A stretch of 64,000 nt of DNA from Fontisphaera persica. GTDB lineage: Bacteria > Verrucomicrobiota > Verrucomicrobiia > Limisphaerales > Fontisphaeraceae. The stretch lies in contig NZ_CP116615.1 in the NCBI RefSeq assembly GCF_024832785.1, forward strand, positions 2,728,001-2,792,000, read 5' to 3'. The notes below the pieces were generated by a model that saw only the letters and a list, made by a program, of their open reading frames with translations, did no database searches and was not told the DNA's origin. This document shows positions 17,064 through 25,250 of the stretch, one piece after another. Both the position numbers and the translations under genes were made by a program. Numbering within the stretch: the stretch's first letter is position 1; every line of letters begins with the position of its first letter.

Positions 17064-17696
17064 TTAGGGGGCAATTCCAATAATAAAAAGCGGCACGGGC
17101 GGGCTGCTGCGTCCATGGCGTAACAGGTTGTAAATTTCACCTTCAAAATAGGCGATGCCGGTGGACATCCTGCGTCCGCCGTTCGGATCCTCCAACATTT
17201 CTTTCATGGGTAATATTTCAACCCCCACATTAATGGCGCCGCCAGTGTACAAAAGGAGGTGTTTGACAAACAGATCAAAGGCCACAAAGGCGTATTTGCC
17301 AAATTGCACTTCAACGGCAATGCCATTTTTTACAAAGTCTATCTGCTTTAACGATTTGATAGGGCGATTTATCCCCTTCTTCTCAAGGTAGTCTCGCTGC
17401 TCACTTAATGATCTCGATAAAAGAAACGGCAAATCTTTTCTGTCGGTGGTCACGTAATATTCGTAACGATATTCTTTCCAACCAACCTCGATAAAGAGCT
17501 CCCTAAAGCGTTTGTTCAAAGCGATGGGAGAGATGAGTTTTTTGCCGGGCATGGATTTTTCCCGGCTTTTTTTTTGATAACACTTTCCGGCATCCACCTG
17601 CCCGATGAGATTTATAATTTCATTATAAAGTGCTTGGTGGTGAAACCTTATATATTCTTCACCGTTCAAATGACTGAATGTTTGTACAACTCTCAT
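17064..17696 (-). CDS. Type II restriction endonuclease, BglII/BstYI family
   Basis: This 210-residue protein has the size of R.BstYI and R.BglII. The catalytic segment KQIDFVKNGIAVEVQFGKYA carries Asp120, Glu129 and Gln131, with the same 9- and 2-residue spacings as the BglII (D84/E93/Q95) and BstYI active sites. In those enzymes Gln replaces the usual catalytic Lys of PD-(D/E)xK nucleases. This family recognises GATC-core sites (AGATCT or RGATCY), which is the best guess for specificity here. The gene is clearly richer in A/T than pheS and pheT. It overlaps the methyltransferase by 4 nt (stop at 17693, start at 17696), so it is translated after and coupled to it. pheT begins 17 nt downstream. 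Confidence 0.85.
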   Translation of the reverse strand: MRVVQTFSHLNGEEYIRFHHQALYNEIINLIGQVDAGKCYQKKSREKSMPGKKLISPIALNKRFRELFIEVGWKEYRYEYYVTTDRKDLPFLLSRSLSEQRDYLEKKGINRPIKSLKQIDFVKNGIAVEVQFGKYAFVAFDLFVKHLLLYTGGAINVGVEILPMKEMLEDPNGGRRMSTGIAYFEGEIYNLLRHGRSSPPVPLFIIGIAP

Positions 17697-18655
17697 GACG
17701 CGCCGTATTCCTCGTCCGATTTTTCCATGAAGGTCATTTGTTCCAATTCAACTCTCGCCTGAGGTCGGGCAAGCCAGGGAGCTGTAAGAAGGCTGGCCCC
17801 TGCGTTTTGAGGATCGAAAACAGGCCGGGTCATGGGGCGAATGCGCAGGCGCCCTTCCGCAGCCAGCCGGATGCGTTCTTTGGCGATGCTTACATACTTG
17901 GGCATAATTTCGCAACCGGCGCCGCGGCGATGATGTCGAAGGGCGGCAATGATCGTTGACCCTACCCCTAAAAAAGGGTCAAAAACCCAGTCATCTTCAC
18001 GGGTTAGGGAGAGCACCAGACGTTCCACCAGCTCCACTGGAAACTGACAAGGATGTTCAGTTTTTTCCACATGGTTGCTCTTGACATTGGGAATGCACCA
18101 AACATCGCCTGGATTCTTTCCCAGCGGGTTGCAGGAGTACTGGCCGGCCTTGGGCCCTTTAAAGTATTTTTTTCCGGGGTATTTCTGAGGGACTCTCACT
18201 GCGTCCAGGTTGAAATAATAATTATCCGATTTGGTGAACCATAAAATGGTCTCATACCGCCCTGAAAAACGTTTGCTGCAATGCAAGCCGTGCTCGAAAA
18301 ACCAGATGATTCGGTTTCGCAAGCTTAGTCCGTATTTCGCAAACAGGGGGTATAAAATGGTATCCAAGGGAATAATTCGGCCCTGCTCCACATAATTGCC
18401 CACTTCCCAGCATAAACTACCCTCGGTTTTAAGGGTTCTGACGCACTGCCGGATGACCATATCCTGTTGCTCCAGATAATCCTCCAGCCTCAGGCGTTGT
18501 TCGTATTCCTTGCCCAGGTTGTAAGGTGGTGAAGTGACAATCAACTGAAAGGTTTGGTCCGGCACGTCGCGGAGGAAATCGCGGCAGTCTTGCAACGCAA
18601 GCACTACGCGTTCGTGAGGAGCAAACCTTGCTGCAATGTCCACCAGAGCGTTCAC
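17693..18655 (-). CDS. Cognate DNA methyltransferase (beta class; N4-cytosine or N6-adenine)
   Basis: In this 320-residue modification enzyme the catalytic motif TSPPYNLGKEYE (41-52) comes first and the SAM-binding motif FDPFLGVGST (225-234) comes last. That beta-class order matches many type II methyltransferases. SPPY favours N4-cytosine, as in M.BglII, but N6-adenine enzymes can also carry it. EHPCQFPVELVERLV precedes motif I as expected. It begins 29 nt after the pheS stop and is the first of two coupled genes, so protection would be made before cleavage activity. No dedicated promoter or C-protein (controller) gene is visible; expression probably depends on pheST transcription. Confidence 0.9.
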   Translation of the reverse strand: MNALVDIAARFAPHERVVLALQDCRDFLRDVPDQTFQLIVTSPPYNLGKEYEQRLRLEDYLEQQDMVIRQCVRTLKTEGSLCWEVGNYVEQGRIIPLDTILYPLFAKYGLSLRNRIIWFFEHGLHCSKRFSGRYETILWFTKSDNYYFNLDAVRVPQKYPGKKYFKGPKAGQYSCNPLGKNPGDVWCIPNVKSNHVEKTEHPCQFPVELVERLVLSLTREDDWVFDPFLGVGSTIIAALRHHRRGAGCEIMPKYVSIAKERIRLAAEGRLRIRPMTRPVFDPQNAGASLLTAPWLARPQARVELEQMTFMEKSDEEYGAS

Positions 18656-18684
18656 AAAATTAAAATATCATCGGATGGCAATTA

Positions 18685-19689
18685 TTAGAACTGCCGCAGG
18701 AAGCGCAAATCGTTTTCGTAGAAGAGGCGGATGTCGGTGATGCCGTAACGGAGCATGGCGATGCGCTCGATGCCAAAGCCAAAGGCCCAGCCGGTCCATT
18801 CCTCCGGGTCATAGCCCACGTTTTCAAACACCTGGGGATGCACCATGCCGCAGCCGGCGATTTCGAGCCAGTCCTTGCCCATGCGCTTGACCAGGGCGTT
18901 GCTGAAATCAATTTCAAAGCTCGGCTCGGTGTAGCTGAAATAATGCGGGCGGAAGCGGATTTTAACGTCCTCGCCCAGAACCTCGCGGAAGACAAATTCC
19001 ACCGTGCCTTTCAGGTCGCCCACCGTCACGCCGCGGTCCACATAAAGCCCCTCGATTTGGTGAAAGGTGGGATTATGGGTGGCATCGGCGTTGTCGCGCC
19101 GATAGACGCGGCCAGGCACGACGATGCGGATGGGCGGGGGCATCTTTTCCATGACCCGGATTTGCACGGAGGAGGTGTGGGTGCGCAGGAGGGGGCGCCC
19201 CTGCCCTTCCAGGTAAAAGGTGTCCTGGGTGTCGCGCGCGGGATGGTCCGCGGGCGTGTTGAGCGCGTCGAAGCAATGGTAATCGTCCTCCACTTCGGGG
19301 CCGTCGGCCACCACAAAGCCCAGTTTGCGGAAGCTGCGCACGATGTCCTCGGTGACCTGTGTGAGGGGGTGCAGCCGCCCCAGCGGCCGCCGGCGGCCCG
19401 GGAGGGTGAAATCGGTGGGTTCCTTGGGCAACGCGGCCTGGAGCTCCAGCTCGCTGCGGCGGGCGGCCAGGGCGGCCTCCAGTTCGGCCTTGGCCTCATT
19501 GATGGCCTTGCCGGCGGCGGGCTTTTGCTCTTTGGGCAGGGTGCCCAATTGTTTCATCAGGGCCGTGAAACGGCCTTGGGCGCCCAGGTAGGCGCCCTTG
19601 GCCTGCTCCAGGGCGGCCAGGGTGGGGGCGGCGGCAAAATCGGCCAGGGCTGCCGCCTTCAGTGGGGCTATATCATCCATCAATCCCAT
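18685..19689 (-). CDS. pheS: Phenylalanyl-tRNA synthetase alpha subunit
   Basis: A 334-residue, full-length PheS. An N-terminal helical arm (~1-85) precedes the class II catalytic core. Motif 2 is RTHTSSVQIRVM, the Phe-pocket/motif region is RYFSYTEPSFEID-like (HYFSYTEPSFEID), and motif 3 is GFGIERIAMLRYGITDIR. It forms the alpha2beta2 synthetase with PheT. A second start at ATG 19680 (MDDIAPLK) is equally plausible. A terminator- or attenuator-like hairpin lies between rplT and this gene, and the R-M pair starts 29 nt after its stop. Confidence 0.97.
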   Translation of the reverse strand: MGLMDDIAPLKAAALADFAAAPTLAALEQAKGAYLGAQGRFTALMKQLGTLPKEQKPAAGKAINEAKAELEAALAARRSELELQAALPKEPTDFTLPGRRRPLGRLHPLTQVTEDIVRSFRKLGFVVADGPEVEDDYHCFDALNTPADHPARDTQDTFYLEGQGRPLLRTHTSSVQIRVMEKMPPPIRIVVPGRVYRRDNADATHNPTFHQIEGLYVDRGVTVGDLKGTVEFVFREVLGEDVKIRFRPHYFSYTEPSFEIDFSNALVKRMGKDWLEIAGCGMVHPQVFENVGYDPEEWTGWAFGFGIERIAMLRYGITDIRLFYENDLRFLRQF

Positions 19690-19796
19690 AAGTCAGCTTG
19701 CGCGTTATGCGTCAAATTTGCGGGTTTGGACAGGAAAAAGATGGGCGGCAGTTCAGCGCGTCGTGGGCGGGCCTGCCGCGGCATACCGGTAATGGC

Positions 19797-19827
19797 AAAA
19801 CGGGCGTCCCCCTTGGGGCGCCCGTTT
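19797..19827 (-). terminator. Hairpin between rplT and pheS (terminator or attenuator)
   Basis: On the minus strand AAACGGGCG, CCCCAAGGGG and CGCCCGTTTT form a long GC stem (19798-19806 with 19819-19827) with an inner stem, then a short U run. Because it lies inside the rpmI-rplT-pheS string, it may attenuate rather than fully terminate. It is symmetric enough to act in both directions. Confidence 0.6.
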
Positions 19828-19873
19828 GCTGGAAGCGGTGCAACCTGGGCCGCTGGGCGGCAGGCACGCTCGT

Positions 19874-20245
19874 TCAACCTTTGACGCCTTTGGCCTGCAG
19901 GGCGGCGCGGGCGGTGGTGACCAGCTCGTTGAACGCGGCGGCATCCGTGGCCGCGAGGTCGGCAATCACCTTGCGGTCGAGGGCGACTTTGGCGGCCTTC
20001 AGCCCTTCCATGAATCGGGCATAGGTGAGGCCGGCGGCGCGGGCGGCGGCGTTGATGCGGATTTGCCACAAATAGCGGAACTCCCGTTTTTTGCGGCGGC
20101 GGTCGCGGTAGGCATATTGCCGGCCGTGGTCCACGGCGTCGGAGGCGTACCGGTAAAGTTTGGAGCGGCGCATGCGGAAGCCTTTGGCGGCTTGCAGCAT
20201 GCGGGAACGGCGCTTCCGGGAGGCTGGAGCATTCGTTACACGCAT
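19874..20245 (-). CDS. rplT: 50S ribosomal protein L20
   Basis: A 123-residue L20 of normal length. The N-terminal basic helix (RKRRSRMLQAAKGFRMRRSKLYRYA) and the core FRYLWQIRINAAARAAGLTYARFMEGL are characteristic. L20 is needed early in 50S assembly and in many bacteria represses its own operon by binding the leader RNA. The gene follows rpmI by 56 nt and precedes pheS by ~185 nt. infC, often the first gene of this operon, is not next to it here. Confidence 0.97.
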   Translation of the reverse strand: MRVTNAPASRKRRSRMLQAAKGFRMRRSKLYRYASDAVDHGRQYAYRDRRRKKREFRYLWQIRINAAARAAGLTYARFMEGLKAAKVALDRKVIADLAATDAAAFNELVTTARAALQAKGVKG

Positions 20246-20301
20246 AGCAATCGAATCCTTAAAGTGTTGATGGTTGCATTACACCCGTCCCTGGCCGCGG
20301 G

Positions 20302-20517
20302 TCAACCCCGATGGTCAAAGGGCAGGCTGGCCAGCACGCGGTGGGCATCGGTGGGGGGCACCACCGCCGGCTTGCCAAGCATCCGCCGGCGTTTCGGGCT
20401 TTTGGTTTGCAGCAAGTGCCGGCGGCCGGCGCGCGCGCGCAGCACCTTGCCGGTGGCCGTGATTTTGAACCGCTTGGCCACGGATTTTTTGGTTTTTATG
20501 CCTTTTGGACGACGCAT
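20302..20517 (-). CDS. rpmI: 50S ribosomal protein L35
   Basis: A 71-residue L35, slightly longer than the usual 64-66. It has the expected KTKKSVAKRFKITATGKVLR start and the HLLQTKSPKRRRML core. It is the first gene of the rpmI-rplT-pheS-(R-M)-pheT transcript, with a good promoter ~35 nt upstream of its ATG. Only a weak GAGAG element precedes the start. Confidence 0.96.
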   Translation of the reverse strand: MRRPKGIKTKKSVAKRFKITATGKVLRARAGRRHLLQTKSPKRRRMLGKPAVVPPTDAHRVLASLPFDHRG

Positions 20518-20552
20518 AACAGGCTCTCTTTCGTACCAATAAAAGAGCGGGG

Positions 20553-20581
20553 AATATACGCACCCGCCCCGGACATGGCAA
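20553..20581 (-). promoter_or_regulatory. Sigma70-type promoter of the rpmI-rplT-pheST operon
   Basis: Read on the minus strand, TTGCCA (20581-20576) and TATATT (20558-20553) are separated by exactly 17 nt. The predicted leader to ATG 20517 is ~30 nt, too short for a large L20 autoregulatory structure. Confidence 0.65.
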
Positions 20582-20839
20582 GTGTTATTTCCATTTCTTT
20601 TTGGTGCCTGGGGAAGAGCGTGCGGAAGAGGCCCTCAAGCCGGTGCGCGACCGGGCTTCAACCGCGGGAGAAAGGCTCGGCGCCTACCCTGCCCCGCCAC
20701 TGATGACCTGGCTTGGAAGGGCAGCGTGACACCCCCAAATTAGGCCGGTTACAAGCTTGTGGTTTCACGGCGGTTGTTTTAGGCTGCCTCGCATAACGGC
20801 TGCGACGCCTCGTCCGCGGCCCGATGAATGTAGGCGATT
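20582..20839. other. Divergent intergenic region
   Basis: Between the rpmI promoter and the next plus-strand gene there is no ORF with coding character. The first part is A/T-richer and lies upstream of the operon promoter. No riboswitch-like or tRNA-like structure was recognised. Confidence 0.4.
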
Positions 20840-21370
20840 ATGAAATGTCCCGCCTGTGGGAAGTCCTTGTGGTTCCGTCTTCCGGAATGTCCGCATTGTC
20901 ATGCATCGTTGGGAGAGTCCGGCCCGCCGGCCCGGCCGTGGACGGTCAGTTTGCCCTGCTGGGTTTTCTTTGCGCTGGGTTTGTTGAATTTGACCCTGAT
21001 TTTGCTGGCGGATTGGGCGCCGGGCAACGAGGGCTGGCGGGAGTCATTCCGGGTGAAAGCGCCATTTGCGTTTTACATGCGGTACGTGATGCCCCTGTTG
21101 ATGGTGGCGCTGGTGTTGTTCATGCTTAACGGGCGCAACTGGGCGCGGTGGGTGTTTGTGGTGTGGTTTGGCAACGCGATTTTCTGGCAGGTCATCAAGG
21201 CGCCCCAAATGGCCTGGCCCCAGGCGGTGTTATTTGTGGTGTGCGCGGTGTTGTGGTTCCTGCCCCGCTCGGACCGCTTTTTCACGTGGGGGACCACGCG
21301 GGCAGCGGCCAGCGCCCCCGATGCCTCCCCTGCCCCGGCAAGCAAGGGGGCAGACTCGAGTCGCGCCTGA
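20840..21370 (+). CDS. Zinc-ribbon membrane protein of unknown function
   Basis: A 176-residue protein whose first ~25 residues form a Zn-ribbon (CPACGK then CPHC). About four hydrophobic segments follow (VFFALGLLNLTLILLA, YVMPLLMVALVLFML, WVFVVWFGNAIFW, VLFVVCAVLWFL) and a Ser/Ala/Pro-rich cytoplasmic tail ends it. The layout matches small bacterial zinc-ribbon integral membrane proteins without known function. It stands alone and converges on rpe, which ends 12 nt downstream. Confidence 0.7.
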   Translation: MKCPACGKSLWFRLPECPHCHASLGESGPPARPWTVSLPCWVFFALGLLNLTLILLADWAPGNEGWRESFRVKAPFAFYMRYVMPLLMVALVLFMLNGRNWARWVFVVWFGNAIFWQVIKAPQMAWPQAVLFVVCAVLWFLPRSDRFFTWGTTRAAASAPDASPAPASKGADSSRA

Positions 21371-21381
21371 CGGGCGGTGCC

Positions 21382-22080
21382 TCAGGCAGCCGGGGCGGCC
21401 GACCGCGCCGGGCGCGCCGCCTGGGCCTGGGCCGCCAGGCGCCGCAAACGCGCAAGGGCGGCTTTCATTTGCCGCTTTTGAAAGAGAAAGGTCCCCGCCA
21501 CCAGGGTATCCGCTCCCGCGCGCGCGCATTCCGCCCCGGTTTGGTAGTTGATGCCGCCATCCACTTCGATGCGGTAGTCGAGGCCCAATTCTTCCCGCCA
21601 GGCCGCGGCCTGCTGGATTTTGGGCACGCATTCCTCAATGAATTCCTGGCCGCCGTAACCGGGGTTCACGGTCATGACCAGCAGCAAGTCGAGGTGTTTA
21701 AGATGCGGGCGGACGGTTTCCATGGCGGTGGGGGGATTGATAGCCAGGCCGGCCTGGAGGCCCAAGCTGTGGATTTTCCACAAGAGCTGAGAGACCTGCG
21801 CCTCCCCCAGCTCGACATGGACGGTGAGCTGATTGGCGCCGGCGCGCACAAAAGCCTCAAAGAGCACCTCGGGTTTCTGACACATGAGATGCACATCCAG
21901 AAACAGGCGGGTGGCCGAGCGCACCGTCTTCACCATGGCCGGGCCAAAAGAGATGTTGGGCACAAAATTGCCGTCCATGATGTCCAGATGCAGCCAGTCG
22001 GCCCCGGCGCGCACGGCGCGGGCCACTTCGGAGCGGATGCGTCCAAAATCCGCGGCCAGGAGTGAAGGCGCAATAATCAT
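21382..22080 (-). CDS. rpe: Ribulose-phosphate 3-epimerase
   Basis: A 232-residue TIM-barrel enzyme interconverting ribulose-5-P and xylulose-5-P in the pentose phosphate and Calvin pathways. Signatures are IIAPSLLAADFG, the metal/catalytic strand LHLDIMDGNFVPNISFGP, HLMCQKPE, MTVNPGYGGQEFIEE and the second catalytic Asp in IEVDGGIN. The start at ATG 22080 (MIIAPSLL) matches the family; the longer open frame to 22272 overlaps the divergent isomerase gene and lacks homology. The tail after ~215 is Ala/Arg-rich. Confidence 0.95.
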   Translation of the reverse strand: MIIAPSLLAADFGRIRSEVARAVRAGADWLHLDIMDGNFVPNISFGPAMVKTVRSATRLFLDVHLMCQKPEVLFEAFVRAGANQLTVHVELGEAQVSQLLWKIHSLGLQAGLAINPPTAMETVRPHLKHLDLLLVMTVNPGYGGQEFIEECVPKIQQAAAWREELGLDYRIEVDGGINYQTGAECARAGADTLVAGTFLFQKRQMKAALARLRRLAAQAQAARPARSAAPAA

Positions 22081-22186
22081 GCGCCGCCCACGATATAAAC
22101 AGGCCTCCGGCTCGTCCAGTCCGGAACACGGCGGCGGGTCCTGAATCAGCGTTGACGGCGGCGGCCCCGCCTGCGAAAAAAAGCGC

Positions 22187-23119
22187 ATGCAAGCCCCACC
22201 CGCATCCGCCGCCGGTTGCAGCCGCCGGCAATGGCTCAAGGCCGGGGCGGCCACCACGCTGGCCGCGCTCACCGCTCCCCTGCCCCTCCACGCGCAAAGC
22301 GCCGCTGCCCGGGCCAGTGTGGAGCCGGATTACCGCATCCGGCATGGCCGCATCCGGCAATCCATCATGGGATGGACGTTCAACCCGATGCCCACGCTGG
22401 AGCTGGCCAAATTGTGCAAGGACATCGGGCTGGTGGCGATGGAGGGCATTGACGCCAAGTTTTATCCGCAAGTGCGCGAGCTGGGGCTGGCCATTTCGCT
22501 GGTGGGGAGCCACGGCTTTGCCCGCGGACCTTTCAATCCGGCCCATCACGAGCATTGCGTGGAGAAATTAAGGGAGGGCATTGATCAGGCAGTACAGGTG
22601 AACTGCCGCAATGTCATCACCTTCACCGGCATGCGCGAGCCGGGCATCAGTGATGAACAAGGGGCCAAAAATTGCGTTGAATGCTGGAAAAAGGTCATCG
22701 GGTACGCCGAGCAAAAAGGGGTGAACCTCTGTCTGGAGCATCTCAACAGCCGGGACAACACGCATCCCATGAAGGGGCATCCGGGGTATTTTGGGGACGA
22801 TGTGGATTTTTGCGTGGAGCTCATCCGGCGGGTAGGCTCGCCCAACATGAAGCTGCTCTTCGACATTTACCATGTGCAAATCATGAACGGCGACGTGCTG
22901 CGCCGGCTGCGCCAGTACAAGGAGGTCATCGCGCATGTGCACACCGCCGGCGTGCCGGGACGGGGTGAATTGGACGAGACGCAGGAGTTGAATTATCCTT
23001 TGCTCATGCGGGCGCTGGTGGAGATGGGCTACACGGGTTATGTGGCGCAGGAGTTCATCCCCACCTGGCCCGACAAAGCCCTGGCCCTGCGCCATGCGGC
23101 CAAGGTGTGTGATGTTTAA
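22187..23119 (+). CDS. Tat-exported hydroxypyruvate isomerase-like TIM-barrel protein
   Basis: A 310-residue product with a Tat-like signal (CSRRQWLKAGAATTLAAL, LHAQS cleavage) and a xylose isomerase-like TIM barrel. Candidate metal-binding residues are Glu in NLCLEHLNSRDN, Asp/His in LLFDIYHVQIMNGD, His in IAHVHTAGVPGRGE and the last Glu in YVAQEFIP. This arrangement is that of Hyi/OtnI-type sugar isomerases or epimerases. Its export, together with the Tat-exported oxidoreductase at 2.7 kb, points to carbohydrate processing outside the cytoplasm. The substrate is not deducible. Confidence 0.85.
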   Translation: MQAPPASAAGCSRRQWLKAGAATTLAALTAPLPLHAQSAAARASVEPDYRIRHGRIRQSIMGWTFNPMPTLELAKLCKDIGLVAMEGIDAKFYPQVRELGLAISLVGSHGFARGPFNPAHHEHCVEKLREGIDQAVQVNCRNVITFTGMREPGISDEQGAKNCVECWKKVIGYAEQKGVNLCLEHLNSRDNTHPMKGHPGYFGDDVDFCVELIRRVGSPNMKLLFDIYHVQIMNGDVLRRLRQYKEVIAHVHTAGVPGRGELDETQELNYPLLMRALVEMGYTGYVAQEFIPTWPDKALALRHAAKVCDV

Positions 23120-23186
23120 TGCGGCCCCCTGCCCGCGCGAGCGGGCAAGGTGGTGACGTCCTTGAATTACCGGCAACAGGTCATTT

Positions 23187-24488
23187 ATGTCCCCCCCGAC
23201 CGGCACCACGGTATTGAGCACGGCGCCCCCCCGGCGCATTGGTTTCATTTCCACCCGCTTTCACGGCAGTGACGGGGTGACCCTGGAGGCGCGCAAATGG
23301 GCGCGCATCCTGGAGGACATGGGCCACACCTGTTATTGGATGGCCGGGCTGCTGGATGCGCCGCCCGAGCGCAGCCACACGGCGCCGCTGGCCTTTTTCA
23401 ATCACCCCGAAGTGCTGGAGGTGCAAAAGCACCTGTTTGGGGTGACGCGGCGGCCGCGGAGCGTGACCGATAAAATCCACGCGCTGAAAGAGCAGTTGAA
23501 GGATGAAATCTACCGGTTCATCGAAAAATTTCAGCTCGAGGTGCTGGTGCCGGAAAACATCATGGCCATTCCCATGCACATCCCGCTGGGGCTGGCCATG
23601 GCGGAGGTCATTGCGGAGACGGGCATTCCCACCATTGCGCATCACCATGATTTTGCCTGGGAGCGCGAGCGTTTTGTGGTGAGCGCCGTGAATGATTACC
23701 TGCGGGCCGCCTTTCCCGGCGCCCTGCCGGGCATCGAGCATGTGGTCATCAACAGCATGGCCCAGAAAGAACTGGCCCGGCGATGCGGGCTAGGCTCCAC
23801 CATCATTCCCAATGTGCTGGAATTTGAAAAACCCCCGCCGCCCATGGATGATTACAACGCGGACCTGCGCCGGGAAATCGGGCTGGCGGAGACAGACTGG
23901 ATGATCCTGCAGCCCACGCGGGTGGTGGCGCGCAAGGGCATCGAGCACGCGGTGGATTTGGTGCGCCGACTGAAGGATCCCCGCGCCAAGCTGGTCATCT
24001 CCCATCCCGCCGGCGATGAAGGCAATGCCTACCTCTCCATGCTCATGGATCGCATCCATGACGCCGGCATTGACGTGCGGTTTATTGCGGACCGGGTGGG
24101 AGAACAGCGGGGCCGCAATGCCGCCGGCCAGAAGGTGTACACGCTCTATGACGTGTACCAGCACGCGGACCTGGTCACCTACCCCAGCTACTACGAGGGC
24201 TTTGGCAACGCCTTCCTGGAGGCCATTTATTTCGGCAAGCCCGTGGTGGTCAACCTCTACGCGGTCTATGCCCGTGACATTGACCCCCTGGGTTTCAAGA
24301 CCATCGAAATGTCCAATCTGGTCACCCGCGAGATTGTGGAGCAAACGCGCGAAATCCTGGAAAACCGGGCGCTGCGCGAGAGCTGGGCGGCCACCAATTA
24401 TCAGTTGGGGCTGAAGTATTTTTCTTACACCGTGGCCCGCCGCAAGCTGGTGGCCCGCCTGGCCAACCTGTTTGGCGAAGCCATTTGA
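23187..24488 (+). CDS. GT4-family glycosyltransferase
   Basis: A 433-residue protein with a GT-B fold. The N-terminal domain opens IGFISTRFHGSDGVTLEARKWA (glycine-rich acceptor loop). The C-terminal domain carries QPTRVVARKGIEHAVDLV and the donor-binding stretch ADLVTYPSYYEGFGNAFLEAIYFGKPVVVN, with the ExxxxxxE pattern of retaining GT4 enzymes. It probably transfers a hexose from a nucleotide or phospho-donor. There is no signal peptide or membrane segment. It stands apart from the later LPS cluster, so its product is unknown. Confidence 0.85.
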   Translation: MSPPTGTTVLSTAPPRRIGFISTRFHGSDGVTLEARKWARILEDMGHTCYWMAGLLDAPPERSHTAPLAFFNHPEVLEVQKHLFGVTRRPRSVTDKIHALKEQLKDEIYRFIEKFQLEVLVPENIMAIPMHIPLGLAMAEVIAETGIPTIAHHHDFAWERERFVVSAVNDYLRAAFPGALPGIEHVVINSMAQKELARRCGLGSTIIPNVLEFEKPPPPMDDYNADLRREIGLAETDWMILQPTRVVARKGIEHAVDLVRRLKDPRAKLVISHPAGDEGNAYLSMLMDRIHDAGIDVRFIADRVGEQRGRNAAGQKVYTLYDVYQHADLVTYPSYYEGFGNAFLEAIYFGKPVVVNLYAVYARDIDPLGFKTIEMSNLVTREIVEQTREILENRALRESWAATNYQLGLKYFSYTVARRKLVARLANLFGEAI

Positions 24489-24536
24489 GCCGAAGCATCC
24501 CGTGGAGCCCGCCTGGAAAGGAAAGCCAAGGCCCGC

Positions 24537-25232
24537 TCACCGCCGGGCATTGTAAGCGGCGCAGCCGTATTTGGTGGCGGCCAGTTGCTGGGCCGCCTCA
24601 AGCAACGCCGGGGGCAGTTTCAATTCCTCCCAGCGCACCTGCCAGTGTTCCGCGGCATGGGCGAGCATGGCGTTTTCCCAGTCCCCACGGGCCAGTCCTC
24701 GCGGCGGCGGCTGCAACGAGCCCTGGATGAGCAACCCTTCCCGCGTGCGGCGCTGGGCGGCGCCGGCGATTTTGCGGCCGTGGCGCAACAAATCAAATTG
24801 CTCATAGCCAGCGAAGCATTGGCCGGGCAATTCCTCGCGGCGCTGGGGGGCCAGCTCGGTGGCGATGCCGAGGCGTTGCAGGGCGCCCTGAATCCATTGG
24901 TGCATGCGCTGATAGCTTTGCGCCGCGCGCAAGTGGTACCAGGCCTCTGACGGCGGCACCGCCAGGCTGTAAGTCCAGTCGGCATCATGGGGCACCAGGC
25001 CGCCGCCAGTGGGGCGGCGGATGAGCGGACGCAGCGGCGTGGCGCGCTCGAGGTCGGCCATTTTCTGGAAAAAGCCGAACGTGGCCGCGGGCGCACTCCA
25101 GCCATAAAAGCGCAGCACCGGCCGCCCCAGCGCCGGCGCAGCGCGCAGGAGGGCTTCGTCCAGCGCCATGTTGAAGGCGGGTTCATGCAGGGCGCACGGC
25201 AGATAATACCAGAGGGAGGGGGTGGCACACAT
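24537..25232 (-). CDS. Lipoate ligase/octanoyltransferase family protein (BPL/LplA/LipB fold)
   Basis: A 231-residue single-domain protein. The family motif is RRPTGGGLVPHDADW, followed by CFAGYEQFDLLRHGRKIAGAAQRR, in which the Lys of GRKIAGAAQ is the expected lipoyl-AMP contact. Members attach lipoate or octanoate to E2 and H proteins in the cytoplasm. The short length without the LplA C-terminal domain fits LipM/LplJ-like transferases better than full LplA. It is the last gene of a udg-nth-lipoate operon, 18 nt after nth; no functional link with DNA repair is obvious. Confidence 0.82.
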   Translation of the reverse strand: MCATPSLWYYLPCALHEPAFNMALDEALLRAAPALGRPVLRFYGWSAPAATFGFFQKMADLERATPLRPLIRRPTGGGLVPHDADWTYSLAVPPSEAWYHLRAAQSYQRMHQWIQGALQRLGIATELAPQRREELPGQCFAGYEQFDLLRHGRKIAGAAQRRTREGLLIQGSLQPPPRGLARGDWENAMLAHAAEHWQVRWEELKLPPALLEAAQQLAATKYGCAAYNARR

Positions 25233-25250
25233 GGGAGGAGGGGCGGAGGC

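Noticed and set aside
15094-17067. Long plus-strand open frame over pheT
   Set aside because: It is antisense to pheT over its whole length, with shadow-type composition and no recognisable domain.
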